Source: Apostichopus japonicus
Lineage: Eukaryota; Echinodermata; Holothuroidea; Aspidochirotida; Stichopodidae
Reading direction: 5' to 3'
DNA: 64,000 bases
Assembly: GCF_037975245.1 (NCBI RefSeq)
Contig: NC_092579.1
Span: 6,819,001 to 6,883,000, forward strand
Shown: positions 1 to 11,900 of the stretch, piece by piece
How the letters are laid out: each line of letters starts with the position of its first letter
How positions within the stretch are numbered: the first letter of the stretch is position 1
The notes under the pieces: generated by a model
What the model was told of the DNA's origin: nothing
Seen by the model: the letters and a program-made list of their open reading frames with translations, nothing else
The model's database searches: none
Position numbers and translations under genes: made by a program

Positions 1-858
1 TATCCAATGCGCAAATTGGGAAACAAGGAACAAGTTTTCTTTTGAGACAAAATGAGGTGAAATCATGCTAGTTGCTAATGTAGGAATCTTCCGAATTAGA
101 GTTTTTTTCTTGTTAATATCTTAACAAATTTTTTCCATTCAAAATAGCTTTGAGTTTGACCCACAGAAATTCATTAAAAGTCACGGGCTTAGCCAGGATT
201 TGCAAAGTTGTATGCACGACTATCTGAGCGGAGCGCCACCATCGGTTGGCGCGGAGCGTACTAGAAAATTTTTGGTTTTTACAAACCCCTCAGATGGCCG
301 GAAACGGCCCTTCCCCAGTATTCATTCTGGTTCCCTGGCCTCTTGCTAACTTAAGGCACCTCAATTTTTATGTAGAAAAAAGGCACATTTTTAACCTGAG
401 GAAAAGTGGGGGGCCCCCCTGTTCCCCCCCCCGGTTCCGCCGCCGTTGGTCCAGGTATACAATTGACTAGTTAGATAAAAAATTGATCGTGCTAAAAGCG
501 TGGTAGCCCAGATGAACTGCTCTTACGATGGTGTTACACGGAAATATTCGGACAGCATGATGCTAAATAAAGAAAATCATGGAATTGTCGGGCAAAAATT
601 TGAAAAAAATTCGGGCAAGCTTCTGCATATTTATATATAAATATATATATATATTTCCAGAGGACAAGAAATTCGGGCAAAAGTCCTGAAAATTCGGGCA
701 GCCTAAGAGGAGAAAAAAAAAATATATATATATATATATTTTTTTTTTCTCCTCTTAGGCTGCCCGAATTTTTCAGGACTTTTGCCCGAATTTCTTGTCC
801 TCTGGAAATTTGGGGGGGCAGTCTGCCCCCCCCTGCCCCCCTGCCTCGTACGCCTATG
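1..858 (-). mobile_element. hAT-like non-autonomous element, cut by the window edge
   Basis: The segment is a near reverse complement of 32904-33720 and shares its terminal motif (CATAGGCGTACG, read on the minus strand from 858). Other copies of the family (32904-34457 and 50708-51644) have 8-bp target-site duplications, which is how this end was placed. It contains the family's GC-rich segment near 228-262 and a long palindrome at 653-809. No transposase coding is visible. The other end lies outside the window, so its duplication cannot be checked. Confidence 0.75.
653..809. repeat. Long palindrome around a (TA)n core
   Basis: About 70 bp at 653-722 is repeated in reverse complement at 740-809, with an AT dinucleotide run between. 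In the sister copy at 32904-34457 only one orientation of this segment is present, so the palindrome arose in this copy. Confidence 0.85.
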
Positions 859-2782
859 TGCTCGGGGACTTCGATCGGCAGCGACGCGTCTCGGCCACCG
901 GGATCGTTTTACAATTCTTCTGCAAGGGGCTCAATTGATAGGGAAAAACACCGATATTATCTTCATCACCCTCGAAACTATTTCCTCCTCTTCTTCCTCA
1001 AGAAAATAATTTTCGTCAAAGCTTGCGAATGTCCTGAGAGATTTCCTCGGAATCGGAAGATTCGGGAGAAGACATTTTCAATTGATGAGAAGAGTGTTGT
1101 GGTTACATGTAGTAAACTGTGTAACGCCGTATCGGTAAACAGCGGGGAGTCGGCTTTGGCTGAAATGGTTCCTTTAATGACGTCAGATGAACTGCGGTGG
1201 GCAGCTTTGCTTTTTTTACGAGTGGCAGCTCGAGAGGTCTCTAGGGAATACTTTAACAGCGAATTTCTGGCGTTTGAAGCCGTATTTACGGAAAGTTGTG
1301 CATGGATGGTGTTGTAGTAATGTACATAAACCATTCTAAGACTTGAAAATTTTTCATTTCATAACCTCTTTAATAACATGCACATCTATATATTTTGTCA
1401 GAAAATTGATGAAATGATGGGCAATTTCAATAGCGATAGGCCTATTTGAGCAAATAATGATGCCATCACAATTCCTATGATCGTACAGTCTATATACATA
1501 AAAAGTTTGACACATGGATGAACTATCAAGAATTATTTACTATCTAATATATTAATACAAATGTAACAAATACATCCAGCCAAAAGTAATAAATTTAGGG
1601 ATATTTCTTCATTCTTTCTTTACTAGTTAGACACAGAGAAATAACCCTTGAATAATATAAGAAAAGTCTCTGATTCCTGATGATTTGGGCCTAGCTTGCA
1701 AATTTACTACTTCCACTCGTATAAAAGATGTTTTTGAGAGACTTTCTAGCACACTTCAAGTGGGCCTAGCAGCATTGCTTACTTTTTTTTTAATTCATAA
1801 AATCATCAAATTTCCAAAAGAATCATAAGTGGTACTGGGCCCACACAGCTACCCAGACTATACTATTGACTATATGTGTGTCAGCAAATGTTGCCATTTG
1901 TGATTATAATGTTAAATTGAACTTTGGTGTCACTGAAGCAATCAGCTAATATCCTTCAAACATGAAACATACCTGTACAGTATTTCACTGACACAGCTCT
2001 AGTATCTAAAATGCTAATAACTTGACTTAATTAGATACATTTTAAGTAAATTTAATAGTGTAGGTTTATAGTGAATGCGGTTGTTGACAAAATGGGTGAA
2101 ATATAAGGCAATTGAATTGGGATTTATCTCAGACTCTGTACCTAGCATGTTTGAACTATCAATCTAATCTAAACAAGATTACTCAACTCAGGAGTAAAAG
2201 ATAACCACAGTTGAGATTAGACAGTTTATTTGTGGAAGACCTGGCAGGGCTCTTAAAGCCTGAATCTGTGTAGGGGTGGGGGGGGGGCAAGGCATGACTA
2301 TGCAGTTTTGGGAATAGTTCAGATTACAATAGGATCAGCCTGGCATAGGAAATAGCACTAAATGGTTTTGCTTAGCAATGGTTTCCATTTTCCACCATCT
2401 TTAATTATCAAATTGTGAGAATCTGAGAGGAATAATGGGAGGAAAATAATTCTATGCTTTTACAGTCTCCAAGGAGATAATTAAAGATAATTAAACAGGG
2501 ACAATTTGGCATTTAGAAATAGCTCAGGCAGCACATTTCTTTTCAACAAAGAACATTTTCAGAGATTCATCACATTGTGAATGTCTCTTCCCAATGGTAC
2601 AGGATTGAGAGGAACCCCTCAATCTTTCTACATTCACCATGGGGAAAGTCTTTGTCATATGCACACATGTGTAACAACATAATGTTACAGTAGTTATACA
2701 AGTGCACTTATTGCTGAATGTTGCAGTCCAAAAATAAGGAATTACATCCTAAATTTGTTCAAATTTATTTTCTCCTCTGCAG
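859..2782. other. Non-coding stretch upstream of ECHS1 exon 2
   Basis: Just past the hAT end, at about 859-1110 on the minus strand, there is an acidic, serine-rich reading frame starting near 1073 that is broken by a stop and frameshifts. It may be a decayed first exon of an unrelated gene. The rest, about 1320-2750, is AT-rich with no recognisable coding. No mitochondrial presequence exon for ECHS1 was found; it may be small, or upstream of the window. Confidence 0.4.
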
Positions 2783-2977
2783 AGAACTTCAAAAATATTG
2801 TGGTGGAGAGAGTCGGTAAGAATAGCAACGTTGGGCTGATAAAGTTGAACAGGCCAAGAGCGCTGAACGCTCTCTGCGATGAACTGATGACGGAAGTGAA
2901 CCAAGCTCTGGATGAGTTTGAGGGCGATACCAAAATTGGCTGTGTCATCCTTACTGGATCACAAAAAGCTTTTGCTG
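2783..2977 (+). CDS. ECHS1: ECHS1 exon 2
   Basis: Begins after a pyrimidine-rich CAG acceptor and ends GCTG before GTAATT. It encodes the start of the mature enzyme, from [13 protein letters not shown] through [15 protein letters not shown] to KAFA. The split final codon is completed by the CT that starts either version of exon 3. Confidence 0.92.
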
Positions 2978-5900
2978 GTAATTGATATTAAAGTCTTTGT
3001 ATTTCTTCCTGTATGTTGACTTGATTTATTAATTAATCTCACCCTCTTTAGTGACTTGTACTGTTATTTAGACTTGTAGTACAAGTACAACAGCATGAGT
3101 TACACATACAACAACCTGAGTACGAGTAGAATTAGGGCATCGATCCGAATTGAAAACTGGAGAGGGGGGGTGGGTACATAAATGATTGAACACGGATAAA
3201 ACTGAAGGAAGGTGTGCCTTGGCGCAAAAGCTTTACCTTGGTGCAAATGCTTTATCGGGTGGGGTCCAGGGGCGAAGCCCCGGCTGGGTCCAGGGGGGCG
3301 GACTCATCATAATAGCTACTTATCTCATAACATTAAATCTGACTAGATGCCAACATTTTAGTAAAACAAAATGAACAATGGTCAATGCATATTCAGAGCT
3401 CTAGCTATATGAGGGTATCATGTAGTTTTGTGTGGGGTTATGACAAGGTAAGTTCTTGGTTGCATGCCAGTACATATCACTGACCTTAGCCCTTCTAGAG
3501 CCAGGTTTTGGACTTCTTCACTTTTCTTCTTACCCGCAAAATGCTCATCCCCAGCTGGGGGTGATATTAGCGAGATGATGAAACTGGATTTTCAGCAGAT
3601 GTTTACGGGAAACTTAGTCGCCAAACTCAGTCGATTCAGTAAGGCAAAGATTCCCACCATCGCTGTCGTGAAAGGTATCGCTGTAAGTTACTACCTACGA
3701 GTTCCGATTTTGTTTACTTTTTGATTAAATTTTCCCCTTTTTCTGCAATCTCTGTATTTGTTGCTCTGATTTAGCTGGTGCCGACATTAAGGAAATGCAG
3801 AATCAGGAATTTTCTGACGTTTTTGGGGGAATGTTCCTTTCTCATTGGGATCAGCTATCCAGAACAAAGATACCAACGATAGCTGTGGTGACAGGCTATG
3901 CTGTACGTATTGCCACTATGTTCAAACTTTACATTGCATCCTCACTTCAGCTTTCAGCTTGTAGATAGGAAATAACTTTTGCTCTTTTTTTGTGGGTTAG
4001 GGCGGGGGGAGGGGTTAATTTTCCTTCATCATAAAATAGTGGAAATATAATGCTTCTCTGTGAAAAATATGCTGTCATTTTTGTGCATTTGTGTTAGCAG
4101 TATTGAACATGTTGTTGCATTATACCACCTTAGTGAGTATTCTAGACAAAATCACTCATCACCGATAACAGCTCTTTGCCAAATTCATCGAAAAATCATT
4201 GGATTCTTTTCACTTCTTTGATTCTGCTTTCCATCGAAACCTAAGTAATTCTGGGGACTCACATCCTATGTCAAGGATGAATGAGTATCAGGTTGTTTTA
4301 CTTTTTTTTTTATAAAAACACTTTCTTTTACACATGTCCTGCTCTTTGCATACAGCTCAATAATCAAGATAAAAGAAAATTAACATGTGAAGTTGTGAAC
4401 CAAGGACATAGTCTTCCAAAATTGATACAAAATCCTGAATTATCCTACTTTGAGCTTTGTACTATCATTGCACTGGGCCCATAAAGTTTCTTTATTTTTT
4501 TTTTAACATTCTTTTCTTGCTTGCTTTGAAGTATGCTTTGTAATTAATATATTGGTTATCGTTAAAATGCATCTTGCTTTGGCCGCACTACTGGGGGGGG
4601 GGGGCATGCAGGAGCAATTTCCTTCCCCCAGAATTTCCGTTGCCCACCCCCACCTCAGTTGTCCCCCAATCAGATCTACTACTTATCCAAAATATCTAGA
4701 CAAGGCTAATCATTTGTATAAGAAACAGCTTCCAATTGATGCAAGGCATTAATGTGAAATATTGTCAAATGATAGCACCATTTTGCGTCTAAGTCACTTT
4801 ACTTCTCTCAAAGGGGAGGGGAAGCTCCTTCCCTTTGGACCCCTCCTCCATATCAGTGTAATATGTTTTCCCCCTCCCCATAGTATGCCTTGTCCCCTAG
4901 ATACTTCCCACCCCCCCCAGATTGCCATGGCTGGTGCCGACACTGGGCTTTCATATGTTGAAAATGTCTAAATGCCCAGCTCACCCTTGCTTATTCTGAC
5001 ACATAGGCCAAGAGAGCTCAAGCTGGTCATTCCATAACTTTAAAGTTTCATTTGCGACAGTTTTGGTTTCTCTGTTATACAGTTCATCAGCTCCACAGTG
5101 GCTGTGTAATAACAGTACATTTTACTAAAAAGAGAGAGACAAAGTAAATGTGTATCAGCATAACAGACACGTCGTCATGGAATCTCTCGTGATGATAGAT
5201 TCGCTGATTATTTTTTCTGACGATACAAAGATCACAGTAGTTGCTATGTGTGATGGAGACATAAAAACATGTCACCTAGTCTGACCCCTGATTTACGGAT
5301 TCATCCACAATGTTATGACTCCTGACCAAGATGGTGCCACTTTGCGGCTTGCATATTGACTGAACAAGAAGCAAAAAATGCCACAAAAGGAAAAATTGGC
5401 TAGAACAATAGTCTGTGCTCAGATGAGAGGTCCAGCTTTGTGACCTTCTTGGTGTCCTTGTATGCATGCAAAACCAGCCGTTATAACCATTCGATTTGAA
5501 GCAAAAAGAAAATAGCATTTAGGCGTGGCAATACTAAATTGATGAAGAACAGCATCTGTTAAACTAAAACACAAATACGTCGTCACTCATGGGTGACTGG
5601 CTGTTTGATGGAGAGTATTAGAATTACAGTGGAATTGTCTTCTCAGTTCGCAGTGTACAGTATACGCGTACACTAATAGTTCCAAAACTTCACAAATGGG
5701 GCCGATAATTTCAGTGATAACCCATTTGTGGGATGAAATGCTGTGGATGTAATTAGCTGCATTAAGAAAATTGTCATAGCATGGATGTTTTATCCTGTCA
5801 GGGTTTTATTTCCATACGGTGAGAGACTGGATGCTGTAGATGTAACTAGCTGCATTAAGAATACTATCATAGCTTGCAAGTATTATCCTGTCAGGGTTTT

Positions 5901-8900
5901 ACTTCCATACGGTGAGAGACCGGATGCTGTAGATGTAACCATCTGCGTTGAGATACTGTCATAGTGTGGAAATATTACCCTATCTGGGTAACCCTTCCAT
6001 GTTCATAGAGCTCTGATACTCACTACATGGTTTGTTATTCATTATCTTACAGCTGGGCGGTGGCTGCGAGGTAGCCATGATGTGCGACATCATTTATGCA
6101 GGAGACAACGCCTCTTTTGGTCAACCTGAAATACTCCTTGGGACCATTCCAGGTATTTAATGCAAAAAGAAATATCTCAAATGTAACAGTGCTGTTTGTT
6201 TGTTTGTTTGCTCGTTTTGGTACAAATTGTGACAACTGTCTTGGTGGTTGCTTGAATATCATAAGGCTACTTCACTCTACATCAGATTCCTTCATGGTGC
6301 CTGAGAACTGTCCTTTAACAATTCTATTGTTTTTCCTGTTTGGCCCAAATTTGAAATTAGCTGACAGGTTAACAGTAATGAAAGGGTTGAGCATTTGTGA
6401 CAAAAGTATGATATTTTAAATTACTGATGCAAATTATGTGTATTGTTAAGAAAAGATCACAACTAATCGGTTGTTGTTCAGTTTGAAAAGTTTCGTTAAA
6501 ATTGATAAATCTTCATTGCCAAATTACAAGATAGTGAAATGATGGTAGAGGATGTAAATTAATCTGTTATTTTATTTTTTATATTCTTTAAGAGACAGCC
6601 ATAGTATTTTTATGTAGCCTGGACTATATAGTTCTTTTGATGCTATGAGGCAAATTTGAAATGATGTATTAAAAGCAATTGAGTAAATTTGTAAATGAAA
6701 ACAGTTGCCATGAAAATTCATCACAGACTATCCCACAAAACCTTCAAATGGCAAAAAAAAGTTAAAAATCATCAATAATATAGGGTAAACTTGACAGGGA
6801 TGGCAAATATATCTGGAGGTAACCCCCGCTATTTTTCTACTGCAATTCAATAATTTAATAAACTGGGGCTGAGTAATAGTTTTAGCATATTATGGAGGGA
6901 ATAGGGAATTATTAGGGGGATCTGGTAAAGTTGAAGGACAATTGTAATAAACTGTTAATTAATAATATTATCAGTCACACCCGTCATTCTTAGGACAAAA
7001 ATATGCAAAGATATGATCTCTGTTTCCTCTTATAGGTGCTGGTGGCACTCAAAGGTTACCTAAGGCCATTGGTAAATCCAAAGCCATGGAAATGGTACTC
7101 ACAGGCGACAGAATTTCTGCTGAAGAGGCTCTAACTGCAGGTTTGACTTCTAAACCAATTTTTCTTTTATTGTTATTATTAGTAGTTTTTAATTTTTTTT
7201 ATAGTCTTCTTTCAAGTCCATTTGAACCAAAAGTTTGTGTAATGGTTAAAAGTCTTAACACTGAAAATTTGTCTTAGAAAAGATTGCAAATATAAGGGTG
7301 GTTCTCAGTTGGTGTCTACATGGGCCAGAGCATAGGGGGCTGGACAGAACCAAACTATACTTAGATTGAGCAATTTCCAGGGTTAGGCCGAAAGAGTGCT
7401 CAAGTTGAGCCCCTTGTGGGCCTGAATACCTGATTAGTGCCAGATTGTGGGGCAATTTGTATAGTTACTGCATTCCTCCTCTTACCTGTATTCTTTACAT
7501 ATGCACTCCAAGCTACCTAGCCTACACACTGGTAACATTCTTGAACTGCGCCCTCAATGACCCTCAGTGAGGTCACAACTCTCTTTTTTCTGAATCTACC
7601 ATTCTGAAGACACACAGCATGTGTTTGACCTACATCGTTCATCCGTCTTAATGCTCTTGTAACTAAGGAAGTTTTTGTTGCTAAGGACAGAGTTCCACTA
7701 CATCCAACTCATCCAACATCCAACGATTCCTATCTGCAGGCCCGGATTGAAAGTCTTTTGCGTGCCAAACGTGGCCAGCAGGCCACCTGTTGTGAACCCT
7801 AGTATACTGGTTTTAAGTCTCTCTCTCTCAATACAAGATCCACAATGGTTTATTCTGGTTATATATGTTTGTCTATTTACTGTCAGTATTTATGGTATAT
7901 GCATGCCATGGTATATATATGTATATGGTAGATTCCATGGTGAAATAAACATGTTTTTCATCCATCCATGATAAATACAACCGTGAAGGCAATTTGAAAT
8001 GTTGATGATTAAGCTGTCCATACTGATTTGCTTTCTATAAACTTAGAAAGGGCTCTGCAATAAATATGTGTTTTTGTAAAATTGCTGCCTTGAACAAACG
8101 TTGGTACTACATCATTCTTGCCTTTTGTGTGTACATTGGAAACTGTTTTATCTTTTCCCATGACACCAAAATATGTCACTTGGAACAAAACACTCTTTTC
8201 TTACAAATAATGTTTTCCTTTCTTGTTTCTTTCACATGTCACGCTGTCTTCCAGGATTAGTCAGTAAAGTGTATCCAAAGGAAGAGGTTTTCGACAAAGC
8301 CGTCGCTCTCGCCGAGAAGATCAGTCGTAACTCCAGGTTGATCAACTCGATAGCCAAGGAAGCTGTCAATAAATCTTACCAACTTAGCCTGGCTGAGGGA
8401 CTTCACTTGGAGAAGAGATTGTTCCATGCCAGTTTTGCTACAGTAAGTCTTCAGTTGATATACAGAGCGTTGCCGCCAGAGACATTGAGAGCCAGGGTTG
8501 ACCCTGGCGAAAAATATGTCACTGGCACCACTTCTTGGAATCTTCATGTTTGCTCGAGTATGTCATGAAAATGAGAATGAATTATTTCTCGTTCCATATT
8601 TCTCCAGGCCCCCCAATTGACTTGACTCGCACCCCTCTCGTGGGGCCTGATTGTTGCTTAGGGAAGCCTCGCAAATCTAACCGCCATGTCCGGGCCGGTG
8701 GATTTTTCCGCGGCTATAATGAGCACAGCCACAAGCAGATAATGAGTCACACTTGAGTGCACACTCTCTCCAAACCACCCTCCACGCTATACAGTTACAT
8801 TCACAGCCGCGGTCAAGTTTTTACTAAGCCGATTTGAACATAATAGTGAGTTGAACAAAACATCATAGCTAAGTCTAAAGGTATTCAAACGTTTCAAAAA

Positions 8901-11900
8901 GATAGTGTGTTTATACACCGTATTTTATCCTACCACAGAAGCAAAACTTCTCTGAAAATAAGTAAGGAAATGTGAATTTACACTGCAGGAATCTAAAATG
9001 CTATCTTTCTTATTTTCACAGTCGGCCAAGTAGGAACAAAAACTTTCGTTGCCTTTTTGCAAGGACAGGTTTCCTGAATTTTTAAGATTTAAAAATCTAA
9101 AAAACTTAAATCACAATCTCACTTCTTGTACACGTGCACATAAGCGTGAACCAGAGCCTAACATACGGGAAGACTTTTGCATAATCCTACTAAGTTGTAT
9201 AGAACAGGACCTAAACTACCTAGCTAGGTGAAAAAAATCGGTTGACTGTAGGGCATTTTTCGCACTCCAGCGAAGCTGTACTTTTTTTTAGCCAGCTAGA
9301 TCGTAGACATCCCTTTTGAATATCATGTATCACTGCATTGGGGGTATAGAGCAATTGGTCATGTTTTTATGGAAGGGTGGGGTGTAGGGTGGGGCGATAT
9401 ATCGAAAATTATTATTATTGCCAAAAAATTTTTTCAAGACGATATTTTTTGAGGATTGAACAAATGACGATAATTTCTTGTGAAATAAATGTGGAAAAAA
9501 CTGCGATTATCCTTTCTCCGTTTTATGTGTAAATGTTATTCTAGCATTCCATGGTTAAGAAAATTGAAAAGAAATAAAGTTTATCAACTTCATTTACTGA
9601 CTTTTGAACTTCGTAAAAAACCCATCCTTTACAACTCTGAAAATCAGTAGAGAAATTAGCAATTGTGTACAAACAGTAAGTTGGTACACCTTTCAAATTT
9701 TACGAAAGATCGAGCAAAATACTTTCGAAGAATTCACGCGAAACTGGCATATCGTGCTAAATGCAACTAATGTCATGTAGACAAGGCTCTAGTGCACCCA
9801 TTTATGAATAAACCATACGACCACATCTGGCGGGGGAAAAGAAAGTATTTTCTAGAATTTCCACAAAAAAAAAGGAAAAATTAATATCCTACCATAGTTA
9901 AGTGTATAGAAAATAGCCTAACCACTTCGTCGGTTACGGATCTCACGTAACAACAAAAACACAACTAATTGTATTTTGCGAAGTTGACGTTTTCTACAAG
10001 GACATGGAAACAATATTTAGCATTTGGTTAATCATGCAATGTGGCCTAAAACATGGGATTAAAAGGTTTACTTCCATAAAGATGGCCATACTGTAGCTAT
10101 TGGGGCCTTGATATCGTGCTATGTCTTTACGGTATAGACTGTGCCTCGTGTATCATGGGGAATAGATTGTTTTGTTCATGCGGAGGAGTCGGTTGGCTTG
10201 AGGTGTGTTTTACTTACCTTAATGTAACGGGGATATATACTTTTCTTGAACGTCTAAGATAATATTTCGCATAACTTTACCGATCCTTTACTGACTGACC
10301 TAATTAATTCTAGAGTGGAGCCAAAATAGTTTACTCCATGAAAAGTTTTTTGGAAACGTGCCAAAAATGTTAACAAACAGGTGTTAGACAGGGGGGTTGT
10401 TTGGCAAGGTACCTGGGAAAATTCACAGCCCATGTACAGTAGCCTACCGTGATATTTAAGTAGGGGTAAACACTGCAGTTGTAAACCGTGTACGTATAGT
10501 GCACGCTGTTCATTGTTAGGCAGTCTAGAAACGGGGCTTTGCCGAAAGTAGTTTGTTTCATAATATCGACAGTTTTGTAAGTTAAACTTTTTAAAGATTG
10601 TAAGACAGATTAAATCTCTTTTCATTTTATCACATAATATAGCTACTCTCACTTGTCATTTTCAAATTTGCATCAGTTTCGTGACAATTTAAATTCAAAA
10701 AGTTGTCAGTATTTTGAATCCTCAACTGCGAATTTTTTATCGCCAGACACGCAAAAATGCTTTGCGCCCTGGACCCCACACAAGGGGTTCCACCCCTTGA
10801 CCCCACTGGGGCCCTAAGGCGGGCCCCTGTACCCCACGCCATATGCTCGCACGCAACAGGGGTTGGTGGGAAATCGGCAGTTGTTTTTAGTGTGTTTGCG
10901 AACACACTAAAAACAACAAGGAAAAATTATCGTAATTATCGAAATATCACAGTATCTTTTGAACTATTTATCGTGACGTTAAAAAGCAAATATCGCCCAA
11001 CCCTAGTGGGGTGGGTGTATTACCATTACGTTTCTGGAAAATTTTGTCGAGTGCACATGTCATTATCATACCGGGGTTGAGCTATACAGCAGCTTGAAGG
11101 TTCTCTGCTTCAAACAATGCAATACGATGTGGAGAAATAAACTGAAACTGTATCGCAAATTATCTTGCATTAAAATTTTCACCGTATAGTACTTATATCT
11201 CTAACCACATGGCAGCCTAACACACTAAGTCAATGGGAAAATCTATCTGTTTATTCGCTGAAATTGTGTCGCAGTTAGCTTCAGAGATCAACGTTACGGT
11301 CGATGTTCTCTCTTTAACATACATATGTGGCATAGCTTAACTATTGTTTTGTTTAAATTTTGGTTTGTCAATATGGGTTTTCTGAAGTTCTTGGGGGCAT
11401 ATATTTAATGCAATGGCTGATTCAGTTTTTAATTCATAGTTACGTACCACTTGTTGAACAAGGCTCATAATGTATAGGCCCAGGTAAAGGCTGCTTTTAT
11501 CGAACTCTCGAGTAGCGGAGTTTCACAATTGTTTATAAGAGACCAAGAAATTTTATTTGTGAGGTTTGATAACGTAGAAGATTTGCAAGAATTATATAAA
11601 GTACTGAATCTTGGACATTTGGTAGTGGCGGATTTTAGTGTATAAGTCACTTTGCAACATAAACTACCGCTCTATATTGACTGTCAAAACCGCAAAAGTT
11701 AATCCGGTCACTTGGCCAAGTTTGCTCATTGTCTGTGAAGAATAACCAGCCTTGTGTTGTCAGGACGCTGTGCTCATTACTGCGGCTGGCAACCAGCTTG
11801 TGTGCATTCAACCATGGGACCAATATGCACATGCATAATGAGCAAGGGGTGCGAGATTTCTGCCGGCCCGGAACCGGCGGTTAGATTTGCGAGGCTTCCC

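Noticed and set aside
1160-1317. ECHS1 transit-peptide exon
   Set aside because: The ATG frame there has no donor in the phase needed by exon 2 and no presequence character.
10254-10652. 132-codon minus-strand frame as a transposase
   Set aside because: No hAT transposase motif; it lies in the non-autonomous interior and looks random.
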